A model generated the notes under the pieces. The model ran no database searches. It was not told the origin of the DNA and saw only the letters and a list, made by a program, of their open reading frames with translations. A stretch of 64,000 nucleotides of DNA, taken from the NCBI RefSeq assembly GCF_000434895.1, contig NZ_FR892795.1, positions 85,980 to 149,979 on the forward strand, given 5' to 3'. Position numbers and translations under genes: made by a program. This stretch comes from Phascolarctobacterium succinatutens CAG:287 (GTDB lineage Bacteria > Bacillota > Negativicutes > Acidaminococcales > Acidaminococcaceae). Positions 1 through 7,964 of the stretch are shown here, one piece after another (positions within the stretch are counted from its first letter, which is position 1; the number at the start of each line of letters is the position of its first letter).

Positions 1-326
1 AGGTAATCGGCCTCTCCCATAACCACCAGAGCATGGGTAGCGTTCTTTTCCAGAAACGGCAAAATCTTTTCGAGATTTTCTTTTTTATCTACCAGCTCCA
101 CAATAACCGGAAAATTGGCATTGCCGCTGATAAATGTGCTGACAGCACGGCCGACACCGCGCACCTTGCTGGCATAGCCTTCAATACCCTTGATAACAGT
201 ACCGCCGGCAAGGCCCAAAGAGCGTGCTTCACGCAGAATTGCTTTATAAAGCGGAATATCCTCAAAGAGAACATCCTCGCCTGTATAAATCTTTAAATAC
301 GAGGTTTTGTTAAATTCTAAAGCCAT
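1..326 (-). CDS. DUF190 family protein (partial, runs off left edge)
   Basis: The reading frame opens with an ATG at 326-324, behind a GGAGGTG ribosome site, and stays open for 108 codons to the window edge, so only the C-terminus is missing. The start reads MALEFNKTSYLKIYTGED and continues with a PLYKAILREARSLGLAGGTV stretch and a GIEGY loop. This is the layout of DUF190, a PII-like ferredoxin-fold family of about 100-110 residues. DUF190 genes often sit beside crcB/fluC fluoride channels, but none is visible here because the gene is cut at the edge. The 180 bp that separate it from the divergent thioesterase gene carry both promoters. The exact function of DUF190 is unknown; a link to fluoride export is inference from the family's usual neighbours. 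Confidence 0.8.
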   Translation of the reverse strand, partial: MALEFNKTSYLKIYTGEDVLFEDIPLYKAILREARSLGLAGGTVIKGIEGYASKVRGVGRAVSTFISGNANFPVIVELVDKKENLEKILPFLEKNATHALVVMGEADY

Positions 327-507
327 GGTTCTACACCTCCAGCCATCATTTCAATTTTGCTTATATTACTATAATTCGGCGCTAAGCAAACAATTCCTGC
401 AATATACAGGCAAAAAATTCTTATCCTGGCATTTAGGACTTGTCAGCAGAACGATAATACTTTATGATATAAGCGTATGATTTGATTATAGAAAGAGGGT
501 ATTAAGC

Positions 508-891
508 ATGACAAATTTACATACCGGACTTACCGGCACCGCTAACGTAACCGTAACCGAGGCTAATATTGCCGCTACTATGAAAAGCGGCTCTTTGGCT
601 GTTTTTGCCACTCCCGCTATGTGCGCACTGATGGAGGAGGCTGCCTGCGCCGCAGTCAACGCTCATCTGGAGGAGGGCAGCGGCACTGTAGGCATCAGCC
701 TGAATATTACGCATGACCGCGCTACCGCTATGGGCGACAGTGTTACCGCTACCGCTAAGCTGACTGCGGTTGACGGACGCAAGCTGACCTTTGAGGTGAG
801 TGCTGCGGACAGCAAGGGGGTTATCGGTAAGGGTACGCACGAGCGTTTTATTATTGATAATGAAAAGTTTATGGCAAAGGTGAATAAATAA
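508..891 (+). CDS. Fluoroacetyl-CoA thioesterase (FlK)-like hotdog-fold protein
   Basis: This 127-residue protein is a single hotdog-fold domain of the FlK-like thioesterase family. The FlK catalytic triad Thr/Glu/His can be placed at T35 (ATPAM), E43 (LMEEA) and H69 (NITHDRAT), followed by the usual short GD-V-TATAKL strand. The family hydrolyses acyl-CoA thioesters; the founding member removes fluoroacetyl-CoA, but most relatives have unknown substrates. The start is supported by GAAAGAGGG upstream. The gene is monocistronic, ends before a strong terminator at 925-962, and stands divergent to the DUF190 gene. The true acyl-CoA substrate cannot be told from the sequence. Confidence 0.8.
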   Translation: MTNLHTGLTGTANVTVTEANIAATMKSGSLAVFATPAMCALMEEAACAAVNAHLEEGSGTVGISLNITHDRATAMGDSVTATAKLTAVDGRKLTFEVSAADSKGVIGKGTHERFIIDNEKFMAKVNK

Positions 892-924
892 GTTTAGCAA
901 GACAAAAAAGAATACTGAAAGCTA

Positions 925-962
925 AAAAAGCTGTTTCCACTCAAACATGGAAACAGCTTTTT
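925..962. terminator. Bidirectional intrinsic terminator
   Basis: A 15-bp perfect stem (AAAAAGCTGTTTCCA and its complement) with an 8-nt loop is flanked by T-tracts on both strands. It lies between the convergent thioesterase gene and hipA and can serve both. Confidence 0.9.
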
Positions 963-1022
963 CTTCATCAGACCCTGTCTTTTAGCCGATTCTTAGATTT
1001 TTCTAAAATGGGAATATGTATT

Positions 1023-2282
1023 TTATTCGTAACATGCGTTGAATGCAGGTCTCATTTCTTCAATTTGTCTGCGGGTCAGAGCATATCCGGCGGCGGTTCT
1101 TTCCCAGTTATCTCTGACGATTTGCAAAATATCTTCCGCCACCGCCTCAGCATCCGATTTTGAAATGCCAAATTTCACAGCGGTCTGCACTGCAAGATCA
1201 ATACTGATGCTGTTATCATACTCATCCACATTGAGAGACAACTCATCCCCGTAAGGAACCGGGTTTACATCATACAAAGGTGAAAGGATCCAGCCCTTGT
1301 CTGTCAATATAAATGCATGGTTTCTCAGATGATCATCAGTATTAGTAACCGCCATATTAAACACGATACGTTTCCAAAGTTCGATTAGATCCTTCTTAGG
1401 CTGCGCACCATAGGACTTGATAAAGGCTGCTATGTCCAGATAGCTACTTCCATCAGCAGCGGATGCGCCATCTTTTTTAACAAGCAACGTCATCGCCGAG
1501 GCGAAATGTACTCGCTTACTTCCCAAACGATCAAAACGCTTTATCAGGAAAGTGCTTCCAAGTGGTGAAAACTTCTCAAGCTTAGCCTCCGGGACATTCA
1601 GACCGCAGAGCGCTGCAAGATCATGTGCCACAATTTCCCAAGCTCCGGTATCATTTTCATCGTTCTTTGACGGGAACTTTGCAATCCAAAGCTGATTTTT
1701 TGTATCTACTACGGTTGCCTTCGGTCTGGCACCACCCAGAGAAGAACCTGGCTTGATCAGCTGATTCAGCCATTTTTCAGTTAAACCGGTCTCATCATTT
1801 TCAAAATTTCTGGAGGCTTCCTCCAATGTGCGAAGCGTAGCCCAAGGTGGAGCGGCTGTTTCCTTATCATCGGAAAGAAATGGACCTTCCGGATTTACCT
1901 TAAAGCGAATGCCGCCCATTCTGGTTTCATCGTACACACCAAGCAGGTAATCGCTGTCATAAAGCTTAGATGGCTTACGGCCCTCCTTTTCCGCAAGAAT
2001 TCTTTCACGCTTATTCATAAGCACGCGTCCCCAGCGATCCGGAGAAGCATCTGCAAACAAACCAAAAATGTTCTTACCGGTCGGATACTGTCTACCGGAA
2101 TACGGCATAAGCTCTGGATCCAGAGTTAGAGTAAGACCCGTTTTTTTCAGCCAGCCTTTATCGTATTCAAACGAATAGGATTCTCCGCCTTTGATAACAT
2201 TTACATATAAACTTCCCATAAGGACAGGCTGATCTGTACTAAAATCATCATAAACGAAGATTGTTTTATGATTTATTGCCAT
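1023..2282 (-). CDS. hipA: HipA-like serine/threonine kinase toxin
   Basis: This 419-residue protein has the two-part HipA layout: an N-terminal coupling domain (about 1-120) and the HipA kinase domain. Visible motifs are the Ser-rich GSSLGGARPK loop (179-188), corresponding to the autophosphorylated loop of E. coli HipA, the ATP-binding lysine in WIAKF (about K202), the catalytic TDDHLRN motif (D316, N321) and the metal-binding LYDVNP aspartate (D338). All residues needed for activity appear intact. In the known family the kinase phosphorylates an aminoacyl-tRNA synthetase (GltX in E. coli) and causes growth arrest; the target here is unknown. Its start codon overlaps the hipB stop, the usual coupling of this module. 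Length is close to family norm, so it is probably functional. Confidence 0.93.
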   Translation of the reverse strand: MAINHKTIFVYDDFSTDQPVLMGSLYVNVIKGGESYSFEYDKGWLKKTGLTLTLDPELMPYSGRQYPTGKNIFGLFADASPDRWGRVLMNKRERILAEKEGRKPSKLYDSDYLLGVYDETRMGGIRFKVNPEGPFLSDDKETAAPPWATLRTLEEASRNFENDETGLTEKWLNQLIKPGSSLGGARPKATVVDTKNQLWIAKFPSKNDENDTGAWEIVAHDLAALCGLNVPEAKLEKFSPLGSTFLIKRFDRLGSKRVHFASAMTLLVKKDGASAADGSSYLDIAAFIKSYGAQPKKDLIELWKRIVFNMAVTNTDDHLRNHAFILTDKGWILSPLYDVNPVPYGDELSLNVDEYDNSISIDLAVQTAVKFGISKSDAEAVAEDILQIVRDNWERTAAGYALTRRQIEEMRPAFNACYE

Positions 2283-2602
2283 TATTCAGACCTCCTTGGT
2301 GCACGTTTCTTTGTAATCAGATTTAGATCCTGCAGTTGTCTGCCCATCTCATCATCCCTAGCGACAAGAAGCAGGTCTTTATCAAGATTGTTTAAGGCAT
2401 GCAGGACGGCTGCATATATACCCATAGCTACCGACGGATCTCCCTTTTCAACCTTCCAAAGAGAGGCGCGACTGATTCCGGCACGTTCAGCCACCAGTTC
2501 AGCAGATAAACTCCGTCTGAGTCTTGCAAGCTTAATTTGTTCTCCCATAGTCTGCAGGATTTCTTCTGTTCCCGGTAATATATTATACGCAGCTTTCTTC
2601 AT
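2282..2602 (-). CDS. hipB: HipB-like XRE-family antitoxin
   Basis: This 106-residue protein carries a helix-turn-helix of the Cro/C1 type at about residues 18-75 (IKLARLRRSLSAELVAERAG followed by ISRASLWKVEKG). It precedes hipA and overlaps it by one base. HipB-type proteins dimerise, neutralise the HipA kinase and repress the operon. A perfect inverted repeat at 2624-2641, just upstream, is the likely operator. The ribosome site is weak (GGTGATTAG). The tail after the HTH is rich in basic residues (TKKRAPRRSE). The pair sits next to tRNA-Arg, a position typical of acquired genes. Confidence 0.9.
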   Translation of the reverse strand: MKKAAYNILPGTEEILQTMGEQIKLARLRRSLSAELVAERAGISRASLWKVEKGDPSVAMGIYAAVLHALNNLDKDLLLVARDDEMGRQLQDLNLITKKRAPRRSE

Positions 2603-2623
2603 TTCTAATCACCGCCCTCATTA

Positions 2624-2641
2624 TGTTTATTATTATAAACA
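2624..2641. promoter_or_regulatory. Putative HipB operator (inverted repeat)
   Basis: TGTTTAT-tatt-ATAAACA is a perfect 7-bp palindrome with a 4-bp centre, 22 bp upstream of the hipB start. Its place and symmetry fit an autoregulatory HTH-dimer site. Binding by HipB is inference. Confidence 0.6.
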
Positions 2642-2720
2642 TAAATGGTTATCTTGTCAATTTTAGAAAACATTATGTATTATGCGATGCTGTTCAAGGA
2701 TACTGTTCTGGAAGCCACAC

Positions 2721-2750
2721 AAAAAGCCCCCGGACATAAGTCCAGGGGTT
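2721..2750 (-). terminator. Intrinsic terminator of tRNA-Arg
   Basis: On the minus strand CCCCTGGAC-ttat-GTCCGGGGG is followed by CTTTTTG, directly downstream of the tRNA. Confidence 0.9.
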
Positions 2751-2757
2751 CTTCTCT

Positions 2758-2834
2758 TGGTGATCCCGGCCAGAATCGAACTGGCGACCTACCGCTTAGG
2801 AGGCGGTTGCTCTATCCTACTGAGCTACGGAACC
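2758..2834 (-). tRNA. tRNA-Arg (anticodon CCT)
   Basis: This 77-nt gene includes an encoded CCA. The minus strand gives acceptor GGTTCCG paired with CGGGATC, a D-arm GCTCAGTAGGATAGAGC, anticodon stem ACCGC/GCGGT with loop CTCCTAA (anticodon CCT, reading AGG), and T-arm GCCAG-TTCGATT-CTGGC. A terminator follows at once. It lies 156 bp from hipB. Confidence 0.97.
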
Positions 2835-2930
2835 ATAACAACAGCTCAGGCAGAACTCAAGCCTTTCCGCCCAAGCTGTATTAAATATTATACCGCAAAA
2901 ACAGTCTACTGGCAATGCGGAAACAGCAAG

Positions 2931-3539
2931 TTATGCGTCAGCAAGCTTCTCCTCTTTTTCCTTTGCCAAAAACTCCGCCACAGCAGGCAGATTATCAAAA
3001 ATAAACTGCTGCGCTGCCTGCGGATAAAAGTTAATATAATAAATTTCTCCGGTAGCTTGTCTTACACGCTTTTCGGTAACAATACCCAACTCAGAACCCT
3101 TTTCTGTCGGAATTTTATTGCGCCCATCTTCCGGCAACTGCAGATAACCTGCATGTTCCAACCATCTGCCAAGCTCCACCGTGGTAAGATTATGCATTTC
3201 CTTATCTGCAAAGGTATCATTAATATATTTTACAAGCTTTGTGATATTGGTAGCTTCAGTCATAGGCTGCAGCCTGCTCAGGTCATCCTGTTCCACAACA
3301 AAGCTGCTTTTAACTGCCTTAGAAGTTTTGGGTGCAACCTTAAAGCTCGTGCTCTGCGAAACCAGATTCATAATCTTGCCGTAAACAGCAATAACTTCTG
3401 CGGCATCGGTAAGCGCCTCCTGTACCTGCGCGCTCTGTACAGCCTCCAGTGAAAGCTCCTCCTCGGCAAAAGGATGTCTGTTTTGGCTCATACGGTGAAT
3501 AACATTGTAAGCATTGCGTAATTTGTTGATATCCAGCAT
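2931..3539 (-). CDS. Hypothetical protein (no recognised family)
   Basis: This soluble protein of about 202 residues was not recognised. The start chosen is the second in-frame ATG (3539-3537), because GGAG lies 8 bases before it and only 2 bases before the first ATG at 3545. The N-terminal third is helical and charged. Residues about 95-180 contain a compact block (TTVELGRWLEHAGYLQLPED, then PTEKGSELGI and a YYINFYP strand) whose look resembles winged-helix C-terminal modules of phage antirepressors, but this is only a resemblance. The tail is Lys/Glu-rich. It has no signal peptide or membrane segment. The upstream 112-residue gene ends in its own terminator, so the two are probably transcribed separately. 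Confidence 0.7.
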   Translation of the reverse strand: MLDINKLRNAYNVIHRMSQNRHPFAEEELSLEAVQSAQVQEALTDAAEVIAVYGKIMNLVSQSTSFKVAPKTSKAVKSSFVVEQDDLSRLQPMTEATNITKLVKYINDTFADKEMHNLTTVELGRWLEHAGYLQLPEDGRNKIPTEKGSELGIVTEKRVRQATGEIYYINFYPQAAQQFIFDNLPAVAEFLAKEKEEKLADA

Positions 3540-3575
3540 CTGCATTTCTCCTATTCTTCACACAATTTTTATAAA

Positions 3576-3611
3576 CAAAAAGGCAGACTCTACTACATAA
3601 AGAGTCTGCCC
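3576..3611 (-). terminator. Intrinsic terminator
   Basis: The minus strand carries GGCAGACTC and its complement around a short loop, followed by CTTTTTG. It lies just after the 112-residue gene and upstream of the 202-residue gene. Confidence 0.85.
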
Positions 3612-3626
3612 TCAAACAAGCAGCAG

Positions 3627-3965
3627 TTAATGTGCTTCTGCCAGCACCTCAGCGGCGATATCGTCAGCCATTCCCGGAGGCATGCTCCATTCAACACGCA
3701 CGCCGGTTTTACCCCAAAGACGGGTAAGCGCTACCTGAAACGCCTCCTTACTGGAAAGCGGCTCCAGCGTTATCGTAGCAAAATCACGGATAGTATCACC
3801 CTGCGGTACATCCAGGCTCAACGGAGTTGCCAGATACTTTTCGACAGCAGCCTTAGCTTCGGCAACAGCCTCCGGCAAGGTTACTACGGCAGTCTTATCC
3901 GCTTCGTTATATTCTACATAGCCATAATGGCAATTATAATTCAAGGTTACAGCATAATTACTCAT
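3627..3965 (-). CDS. Hypothetical protein (112 aa)
   Basis: This small acidic, probably cytosolic protein is of unknown family. It starts MSNYAVTLNYNCHYGYVEYN and ends in a helical AAEVLAEAH tail; there is no signal peptide or transmembrane segment. Two copies of a beta-strand followed by an alpha-helix can be imagined (residues 1-50 and 60-112), but no domain was recognised. AGGGGGATTAAA gives a good ribosome site. It has its own terminator (3576-3611). About 130 bp of AT-rich sequence without a clear gene separate it from ppk. Confidence 0.7.
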   Translation of the reverse strand: MSNYAVTLNYNCHYGYVEYNEADKTAVVTLPEAVAEAKAAVEKYLATPLSLDVPQGDTIRDFATITLEPLSSKEAFQVALTRLWGKTGVRVEWSMPPGMADDIAAEVLAEAH

Positions 3966-4097
3966 TTTAATCCCCCTCTGCTCTTGTTACTAATTATAAC
4001 AACTTAAGCACATAATATCAATATAAGGATTTAAGTAAGCAATTAAAATATAAGTCTTTCTTAGCCTGTAATCCTTGATAAATATAATGCGGCACTA

Positions 4098-6200
4098 TTA
4101 TCTGCGGCTGAATACAGGCTGCAGACGTTTTTCCATCGGCAGCTTATCGGCAGTCACCGCCAGCTGTGCCATCTCGTACAAGGTGCTTTGTGCGCTTACA
4201 GGCTCCAGCTTGTTGCGTACACGGCGATAGGTACCGTTGGACTGCATCATATGCGCGCCCACGTTATCGCGCAGATACAAATCCAGCAGCGCCTTGATGC
4301 GATGGATATGCTCCTCTGTTTCTACCGGGAAGAACAGCTCTACGCGGTCGTTAAGGTTACGCGGCATCCAGTCGGCACTGGACAGATACAGCTGCTCCTC
4401 GCCGCCGTTGGCAAACCAGAAGATACGGCTGTGCTCCAGTTGACGGCCGACAATGCTGCGAACCGTGATATTGTCGCTGATGCCCTCGATGCCCGTGCGC
4501 AGGCCGCAGATACCGCGCACAATCAGGTCAATATGTACGCCTGCGGCAGAAGCCTCGTACAGCTTCTGGATTACGGGCTGGTCAATCAGCGAGTTCATCT
4601 TGGCGATGATATGTCCCTCACGGCCGGCACGCACCATGGCAATTTCATTATCAATCAGCGCATAGATTTTCTCGCGCAGTCCCAGCGGTGCCATAACCAG
4701 CTTATTCCAAACCGGTGGCTCGCTGTAGCCGCTGAGCAGATTGAAGAAAGCCGAAGCATCGCTGCCGAACTCATCGTTCGCCGTCATCAGGCCAAGGTCG
4801 GTGTATAATTTTGCGGTGCTGTCGTTATAGTTGCCTGTACCCAGATGCAGATAACGCCTGATGCCGTTATCCTCCTTGCGCACAATCAGAATAATTTTGG
4901 CATGTGTCTTTAAGCCTACCAAACCGTAGATAACATGGCAGCCTGCTTTTTCCAGACGGCGCGCCCAGAGGATATTATTTTCCTCGTCGAAACGTGCCTT
5001 CAGCTCTACCAGAACCGTTACCTGCTTGCCATTTTCCGCAGCACGCGCCAGCGCAGCAACAATCGGGCTGTTGCCGCTCACACGATACAGCGTCTGTTTA
5101 ATCGCCAGCACCTGCGGATCATCGGCAGCATCGCTCACCAGCTTAACTACCGGGTCAAAGCTTTCATATGGGTGATGCAGCAAAATATCATTTTCACGGA
5201 TAGCGGCGAACAAATCGCTGTCATCCGGCAGCTCCAGCGGACGCTGTGGCACAAAGGGCTCATACAGCCACGGCCACATGCCCTTCATACCGATAAATTT
5301 AAAGAAGCAGGTCGGGTCCAGAGGTCCGTTGATTTCATAGACCTCCATCTCCGTAACATCCAGATTTTCCTCCAGGAACTTTTTGATACGATTATTATTC
5401 GTTTTGAAGATTTCCAGACGTACAGCAGCGCCGCGCTTACGCTTACGCAGTGATTCCTCAACCTCCTTCATCAGGTCAACGCTGTCATCCTCTTCCAAGT
5501 CAAGGTCACTGTCACGCGTTACTCTGAAGGACACCATATCCAGAATATGGCAGCCCTTGAACAAATCGTGGCAATGGCTGGCGATAATATCCTCCAAAAA
5601 TACGAAGGTACGCTTGCCCTCAGGCTCAACCTCCACAATGCGGTCCAGCACGCTCGGCACCTGAATCAAGCCCATGCTGTGCTCGCCGTCGACCTTAATC
5701 AGTTCAACAGCAAGATTCAGTGTTTTATTGGCCAAAAACGGGAAGGGACGCGAAGCATCTACCGCCATCGGCGTCAATACCGGGAAAACAACCTCACGGT
5801 AATATTCCTCCAACCAGTCCTTGCCCAGCTCGCTCAAATCCTTAACGCGGCGGAAATGCAGCTTCACCGCATCCATTTCCGCCATCAGCGCGATCAGCGA
5901 TTTTGTCTGAGTGCGCACCTGCTCATGCGCTGCCTGCGAAATAGCCACCAGCTGCTCATGCACCGACATGCCGGAGGCATCGCGCTTTTCTACGCCGCTG
6001 TCAAAATTGCTCCACAAACTGGCTACGCGCACCATAAAGAATTCATCTAAGTTAGAGGCCGAAATGGCAATAAACTTCAAACGCTCCAGGAGCGGTGTTT
6101 CCTTAACCATCGCTTCCTTCAGCACGCGCAGATTAAATTTCAGCCAGCTCAGCTCGCGGTTATAAAAATACTCAGGCTTTGTCAAATCTAATTTTCCCAT
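4098..6200 (-). CDS. ppk: Polyphosphate kinase 1
   Basis: This 700-residue protein reversibly polymerises the gamma-phosphate of ATP into polyphosphate at the membrane. The N domain begins with YFYNRELSWLKFN, and the two C-terminal phospholipase-D-like domains carry the catalytic histidines: the autophosphorylated His in GLKTHAKI (about H434) and the second in LEHSRIFWF (about H591), matching E. coli H435 and H592 almost exactly. The YLHLGTGNYN motif is also present. The start chosen is the ATG overlapping the stop of the upstream Ppx-like gene by one base (TGATG), which implies translational coupling; a GTG lies one codon earlier. Being co-transcribed with a Ppx paralogue is the classical ppk-ppx arrangement. 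Confidence 0.97.
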   Translation of the reverse strand: MGKLDLTKPEYFYNRELSWLKFNLRVLKEAMVKETPLLERLKFIAISASNLDEFFMVRVASLWSNFDSGVEKRDASGMSVHEQLVAISQAAHEQVRTQTKSLIALMAEMDAVKLHFRRVKDLSELGKDWLEEYYREVVFPVLTPMAVDASRPFPFLANKTLNLAVELIKVDGEHSMGLIQVPSVLDRIVEVEPEGKRTFVFLEDIIASHCHDLFKGCHILDMVSFRVTRDSDLDLEEDDSVDLMKEVEESLRKRKRGAAVRLEIFKTNNNRIKKFLEENLDVTEMEVYEINGPLDPTCFFKFIGMKGMWPWLYEPFVPQRPLELPDDSDLFAAIRENDILLHHPYESFDPVVKLVSDAADDPQVLAIKQTLYRVSGNSPIVAALARAAENGKQVTVLVELKARFDEENNILWARRLEKAGCHVIYGLVGLKTHAKIILIVRKEDNGIRRYLHLGTGNYNDSTAKLYTDLGLMTANDEFGSDASAFFNLLSGYSEPPVWNKLVMAPLGLREKIYALIDNEIAMVRAGREGHIIAKMNSLIDQPVIQKLYEASAAGVHIDLIVRGICGLRTGIEGISDNITVRSIVGRQLEHSRIFWFANGGEEQLYLSSADWMPRNLNDRVELFFPVETEEHIHRIKALLDLYLRDNVGAHMMQSNGTYRRVRNKLEPVSAQSTLYEMAQLAVTADKLPMEKRLQPVFSRR

Positions 6201-7750
6201 CACTTATTCACCCGTTCCAAAATCGGTTCAATACCAAAAACTTCCTCAAAGAAAGTTGATTTATCATCAAATGTCCAGATTTCCAACGTTAAATCCTCTT
6301 TACTTGCTGCCAGAACCTTCAGCTTATTATCCTTCAGCGTTACAGTGCATCTGTGGATTTTTTGCATATAACTGCGGTCTAAGGCATCGGCCAGACGCAC
6401 AATAGCAGCCAGCTTGGCTACAACCGGCACCAGCTCCTTTTCCACCTGCGGAGCACGCGTATTGGTCTTGTCAAACAACCTGTTGGCATGATAATACGAC
6501 GCCAGCGCTACGATTTTCTTATCCTTCTCGCTCAAGCCGATAATATCCGTAGACATAATCAGCTGATAGGTATAGATAGAGTGACTGCGCATGCAGATGT
6601 ATTTGCCTATATCATGCAAAATGCAGGTTGCACGCAAAAGCAGGCGCTCATGCTCGCCCATGCCGTAAGCCTTGGAAATCTTGTCGAAAATAATCAGCGA
6701 CAGACGCTCCACCTGCTGGGCATGCTTCTTGTCATACAGATAACGGCTGCCGATAGTATGGAAAAGGCTGATAAGCTCCTGCTCCAGCTCCTTACGCATT
6801 ACAGGATTCGTTTTATTGCCGATATGCAGCAGCTGAATGCCGTCGATAAAGCGGTCTGACGTAATAATAATTTCCTTGGCGGGAATCAGATGCAGCAGCT
6901 GTTCATAAAGCAGCACCGTAGGCAGCACAAGCTCCGCAACATTTTCCGGCAGCTTATATACCTGAATCAGCTGCGGCAAGCTCATCTGACGCATGCTGTC
7001 GAAAAAGGCATGGAAATCCGCCGCCTTGATGCGATGCACCAGTTGCTTTTCATCCAGACCCAGCATGCGCAGTAAAAGCTCGGTCTCTGTACCGGACAGC
7101 ACCAGATATCGCACCTTGCTGTCACCCAGCTCGTTTCTTACCGGTCCGATTGTACTGCTGAGAAATTCCGTCAGCGCCTTATTGAAATGCATGCTTTCGC
7201 GACGGTTGCGCTCAAAGCTTTCCTTAATACGGATAATACCGATGTGGAAATTTCCCTGATAGCAGATTTTTTCATCACGCACCAGCGTTACACCCAAACC
7301 GCCGGAGGAAATATCCATCATCAGCATGCCTTCACGCTCTGTAGAAATTTTTTCTGCCTTCAGCGTATTGCGGATAGCCACAAACTTGGTGTAAATTTCT
7401 CGCGGCATATCAACAACATCGACAACAAGGCCCGTCTTGTTATAAATCTGATCCAGCAGAAAAACCTGATTGCTGGCCTCACGCACGGCAGTGGTCGCCT
7501 GCATAACATATTCCTCTACCCCGTATTCTTTCATCAGGCGCTTGAAACCTATCAGAATTTCGCAGATTTCGGAAACAAGCGGAAAAGGAATTATTTTATT
7601 TTTAAAAGTTGCCTCACCCAAACGGATGCGTCGATTGCAGCATTCGACAACCTTGTACCTTTCGGTATTATGATATTCGGTAATCTGCATACTGAGCATC
7701 TCCGAGCCTAGATGAATCGCAGCAAAGGTTGTATAATTTTTACGCTTCAT
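6200..7750 (-). CDS. Degenerate Ppx/GppA-HD family protein
   Basis: This 516-residue protein has the actin-like Ppx/GppA fold (about 1-310) and a C-terminal HD-type domain (about 330-500, with CILHDIGKY). Its ATPase-type motifs are altered. Where active members have a DIGSNS first loop it reads AIHLGSE (residues 11-17), replacing the metal/phosphate-binding Asp with His. Where they have DLGGGS it reads DISSGG (146-151). A glutamate at the catalytic position may survive in MPREIY. A regulatory or scaffolding role, or altered substrate use (polyphosphate or pppGpp), is therefore more likely than full exopolyphosphatase activity. GGAGGCTTAGCTA supports the start. It is the first gene of the ppk operon and divergent to the intact paralogue at 7965. 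Confidence 0.88.
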   Translation of the reverse strand: MKRKNYTTFAAIHLGSEMLSMQITEYHNTERYKVVECCNRRIRLGEATFKNKIIPFPLVSEICEILIGFKRLMKEYGVEEYVMQATTAVREASNQVFLLDQIYNKTGLVVDVVDMPREIYTKFVAIRNTLKAEKISTEREGMLMMDISSGGLGVTLVRDEKICYQGNFHIGIIRIKESFERNRRESMHFNKALTEFLSSTIGPVRNELGDSKVRYLVLSGTETELLLRMLGLDEKQLVHRIKAADFHAFFDSMRQMSLPQLIQVYKLPENVAELVLPTVLLYEQLLHLIPAKEIIITSDRFIDGIQLLHIGNKTNPVMRKELEQELISLFHTIGSRYLYDKKHAQQVERLSLIIFDKISKAYGMGEHERLLLRATCILHDIGKYICMRSHSIYTYQLIMSTDIIGLSEKDKKIVALASYYHANRLFDKTNTRAPQVEKELVPVVAKLAAIVRLADALDRSYMQKIHRCTVTLKDNKLKVLAASKEDLTLEIWTFDDKSTFFEEVFGIEPILERVNK

Positions 7751-7801
7751 TAGCTAAGCCTCCAAAACAGTATATTATTGATATAATTCGTTTTTCTTAA
7801 C

Positions 7802-7880
7802 AAAAATCCTGCGAAGAAATCGAGATTATACATTAATTTAACAAATTAACACGAATTTTACTTTTTTACGCAGGATTTTT
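7802..7880. promoter_or_regulatory. Divergent ppk/ppx control region with spaced inverted repeat
   Basis: Perfect 12-bp arms AAAAATCCTGCG (7802-7813) and CGCAGGATTTTT (7869-7880) enclose 55 bp of very AT-rich sequence. Inside are two TTAACA hexamers (7838-7843, 7846-7851) spaced 8 bp apart. The hexamer matches the unit of Bacillus-type PhoP boxes, but the spacing is not the usual 11 bp. The region must hold both divergent promoters. Confidence 0.5.
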
Positions 7881-7964
7881 TCCGCTTATGGGTAATATAA
7901 TAAATATATCGTTAAAATAGAATAATCGGAGTTTAGAGGAACACCCCACAAGGAGAAAAGAAAA

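Noticed and set aside
327..507. Fluoride (crcB) riboswitch between the DUF190 and FlK-like genes
   Set aside because: I looked on both strands for the conserved GATGG and CTGATG-type core segments and did not find the arrangement.
2682..3452. Plus-strand reading frame running across tRNA-Arg
   Set aside because: It crosses a tRNA gene and its terminator and lies antisense to the 202-residue protein.
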